This document shows, piece after piece, positions 22,240 through 22,666 of a stretch of 22,666 nucleotides of DNA. How positions within the stretch are numbered: position 1 is the stretch's first letter; each line of letters opens with the position of its first letter. The translations under genes were made by a program, and so were the position numbers. The notes under the pieces were generated by a model. It did not search any database. It worked only from the letters and a program-made list of their open reading frames with translations, and was not told the origin of the DNA. Location of the stretch: positions 1 through 22,666 of the forward strand of contig JBMOFW010000020.1 in the NCBI GenBank assembly GCA_049318685.1, read 5' to 3'. The DNA is from JAIXWP01 sp049318685. GTDB taxonomy: Bacteria > Bacteroidota > Bacteroidia > Flavobacteriales_D > Sanyastnellaceae.

Positions 22240-22666
22240 ATGCAAGGGAAGACGTTAATAATTGGAGCATCAGGCCAAATTGGTATTGAGCTCACGATGG
22301 CGTTGCGCGCCAAATACGGCATTGATCAAATAGTACCGGCGGACATTCGCAAGCCGGACATGGCCGTTTTCAATGAAGGTCCATTCGAAATACTCGATGT
22401 TTTGGACAAAGAAGGGTTGAATCAGGTTATTGAAAAACACAACATCGCTTATGTCTACCAGTTGGCGGCACTTTTGTCGGCGACTTCTGAAAAATATCCC
22501 GAAAAAGCATGGGATCTCAACATGAATGGCCTGTTCAATATACTAGAGATTGCGAAAGCAGGAAAGATTGAACGTGTTTTCTGGCCTAGTTCTATTGCGG
22601 CTTTCGGACCAAATACACCAGCTGATCAGACACCGCAATACACCATTATGGAACCCACATCGGTCT
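22240..22666 (+). CDS. L-threonine 3-dehydrogenase, SDR (epimerase-like) type, C-terminus missing
   Basis: The first 142 residues are visible; the gene runs off the right edge. The Rossmann motif GASGQIG (9-15) binds NAD, and VPADIRKP supplies the Asp that holds the ribose. LDVLDKEGLNQVI, YQLAALLSATSEKYPEKAW, LNMNGLFNILEIAK and FWPSSIAAFGPNTP follow, in the order and spacing of the short-chain type threonine dehydrogenase of Bacteroidota and animals. It oxidises L-threonine to 2-amino-3-ketobutyrate, which is then split to glycine and acetyl-CoA by a ligase (kbl) not seen here. The catalytic Tyr-x-x-x-Lys lies beyond the window. NDP-sugar epimerases are relatives, but the LSATSEK and WPSSIAAFGP stretches favour threonine dehydrogenase. 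Confidence 0.85.
   Translation, partial: MQGKTLIIGASGQIGIELTMALRAKYGIDQIVPADIRKPDMAVFNEGPFEILDVLDKEGLNQVIEKHNIAYVYQLAALLSATSEKYPEKAWDLNMNGLFNILEIAKAGKIERVFWPSSIAAFGPNTPADQTPQYTIMEPTSV

Overview
The window looks like chromosomal DNA of a member of the Bacteroidota, probably Flavobacteriales- or Sphingobacteria-like. The evidence is: a type IX secretion (T9SS) type B sorting domain; a PorG/DUF6089-like outer-membrane barrel; a FecI-type sigma / STN-TonB receptor / FecR module; a WcaF-family acetyltransferase; the gene run coaX - barrel - lptC - CNNM/CorC - PpiD-like isomerase; and promoter-like boxes of the Bacteroidota type (TTTG, about 20 bases, TAnnTTTG). Genes are dense, many overlap by 4 to 41 bases, and no stretch over 300 bases lacks a gene. 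I see no rRNA, tRNA, CRISPR array, transposase, integrase or phage gene. Genus or species cannot be set from this sequence alone.

Left part (1-5197). A large secreted Asp-box/beta-propeller protein runs off the left edge on the minus strand. Divergent from it is a two-gene polysaccharide unit, a WcaF-like acetyltransferase and a family 2 glycosyltransferase with an ATGA overlap. That unit is closed by a symmetrical terminator which also serves the converging PorG-like barrel gene. The barrel gene and an FMN-dependent oxidoreductase (nitronate monooxygenase/FabK type) are driven by back-to-back divergent promoters.

Middle part (5198-14722). On the plus strand are the oxidoreductase, a fibronectin-III-like T9SS type B cargo protein, type III pantothenate kinase (coaX), an outer-membrane protein, LptC, a 69-residue two-helix membrane protein, a CNNM/CorC-type membrane protein and a PpiD/SurA-like parvulin. 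From the cargo gene to the CorC gene they overlap or nearly touch, so coenzyme A synthesis is physically tied to envelope biogenesis. A terminator follows the isomerase and faces queA (tRNA queuosine synthesis).

Right part (14723-22666). On the minus strand lie queA and a four-gene surface-signalling operon: ECF sigma factor, STN-containing TonB-dependent receptor, a small lipoprotein, and a FecR-type anti-sigma factor placed last. Between fecR and queA is a 190-base stretch (15998-16186) with a perfect -7 box, several small inverted repeats, two mini-ORFs and a 9-bp-stem terminator. It is the best candidate here for an undescribed small RNA, 3'-UTR RNA or queA leader. Divergent from the sigma gene are a secreted alpha/beta hydrolase and the start of an SDR-type L-threonine 3-dehydrogenase that runs off the right edge.

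Most of the window is ordinary Bacteroidota chromosome. The points that deserve a second look are the structured fecR-queA intergenic region, the unusual order of the sigma/receptor/FecR operon, and the repeated placement of -7 boxes only 4 to 7 bases before a start codon, which suggests leaderless messages.
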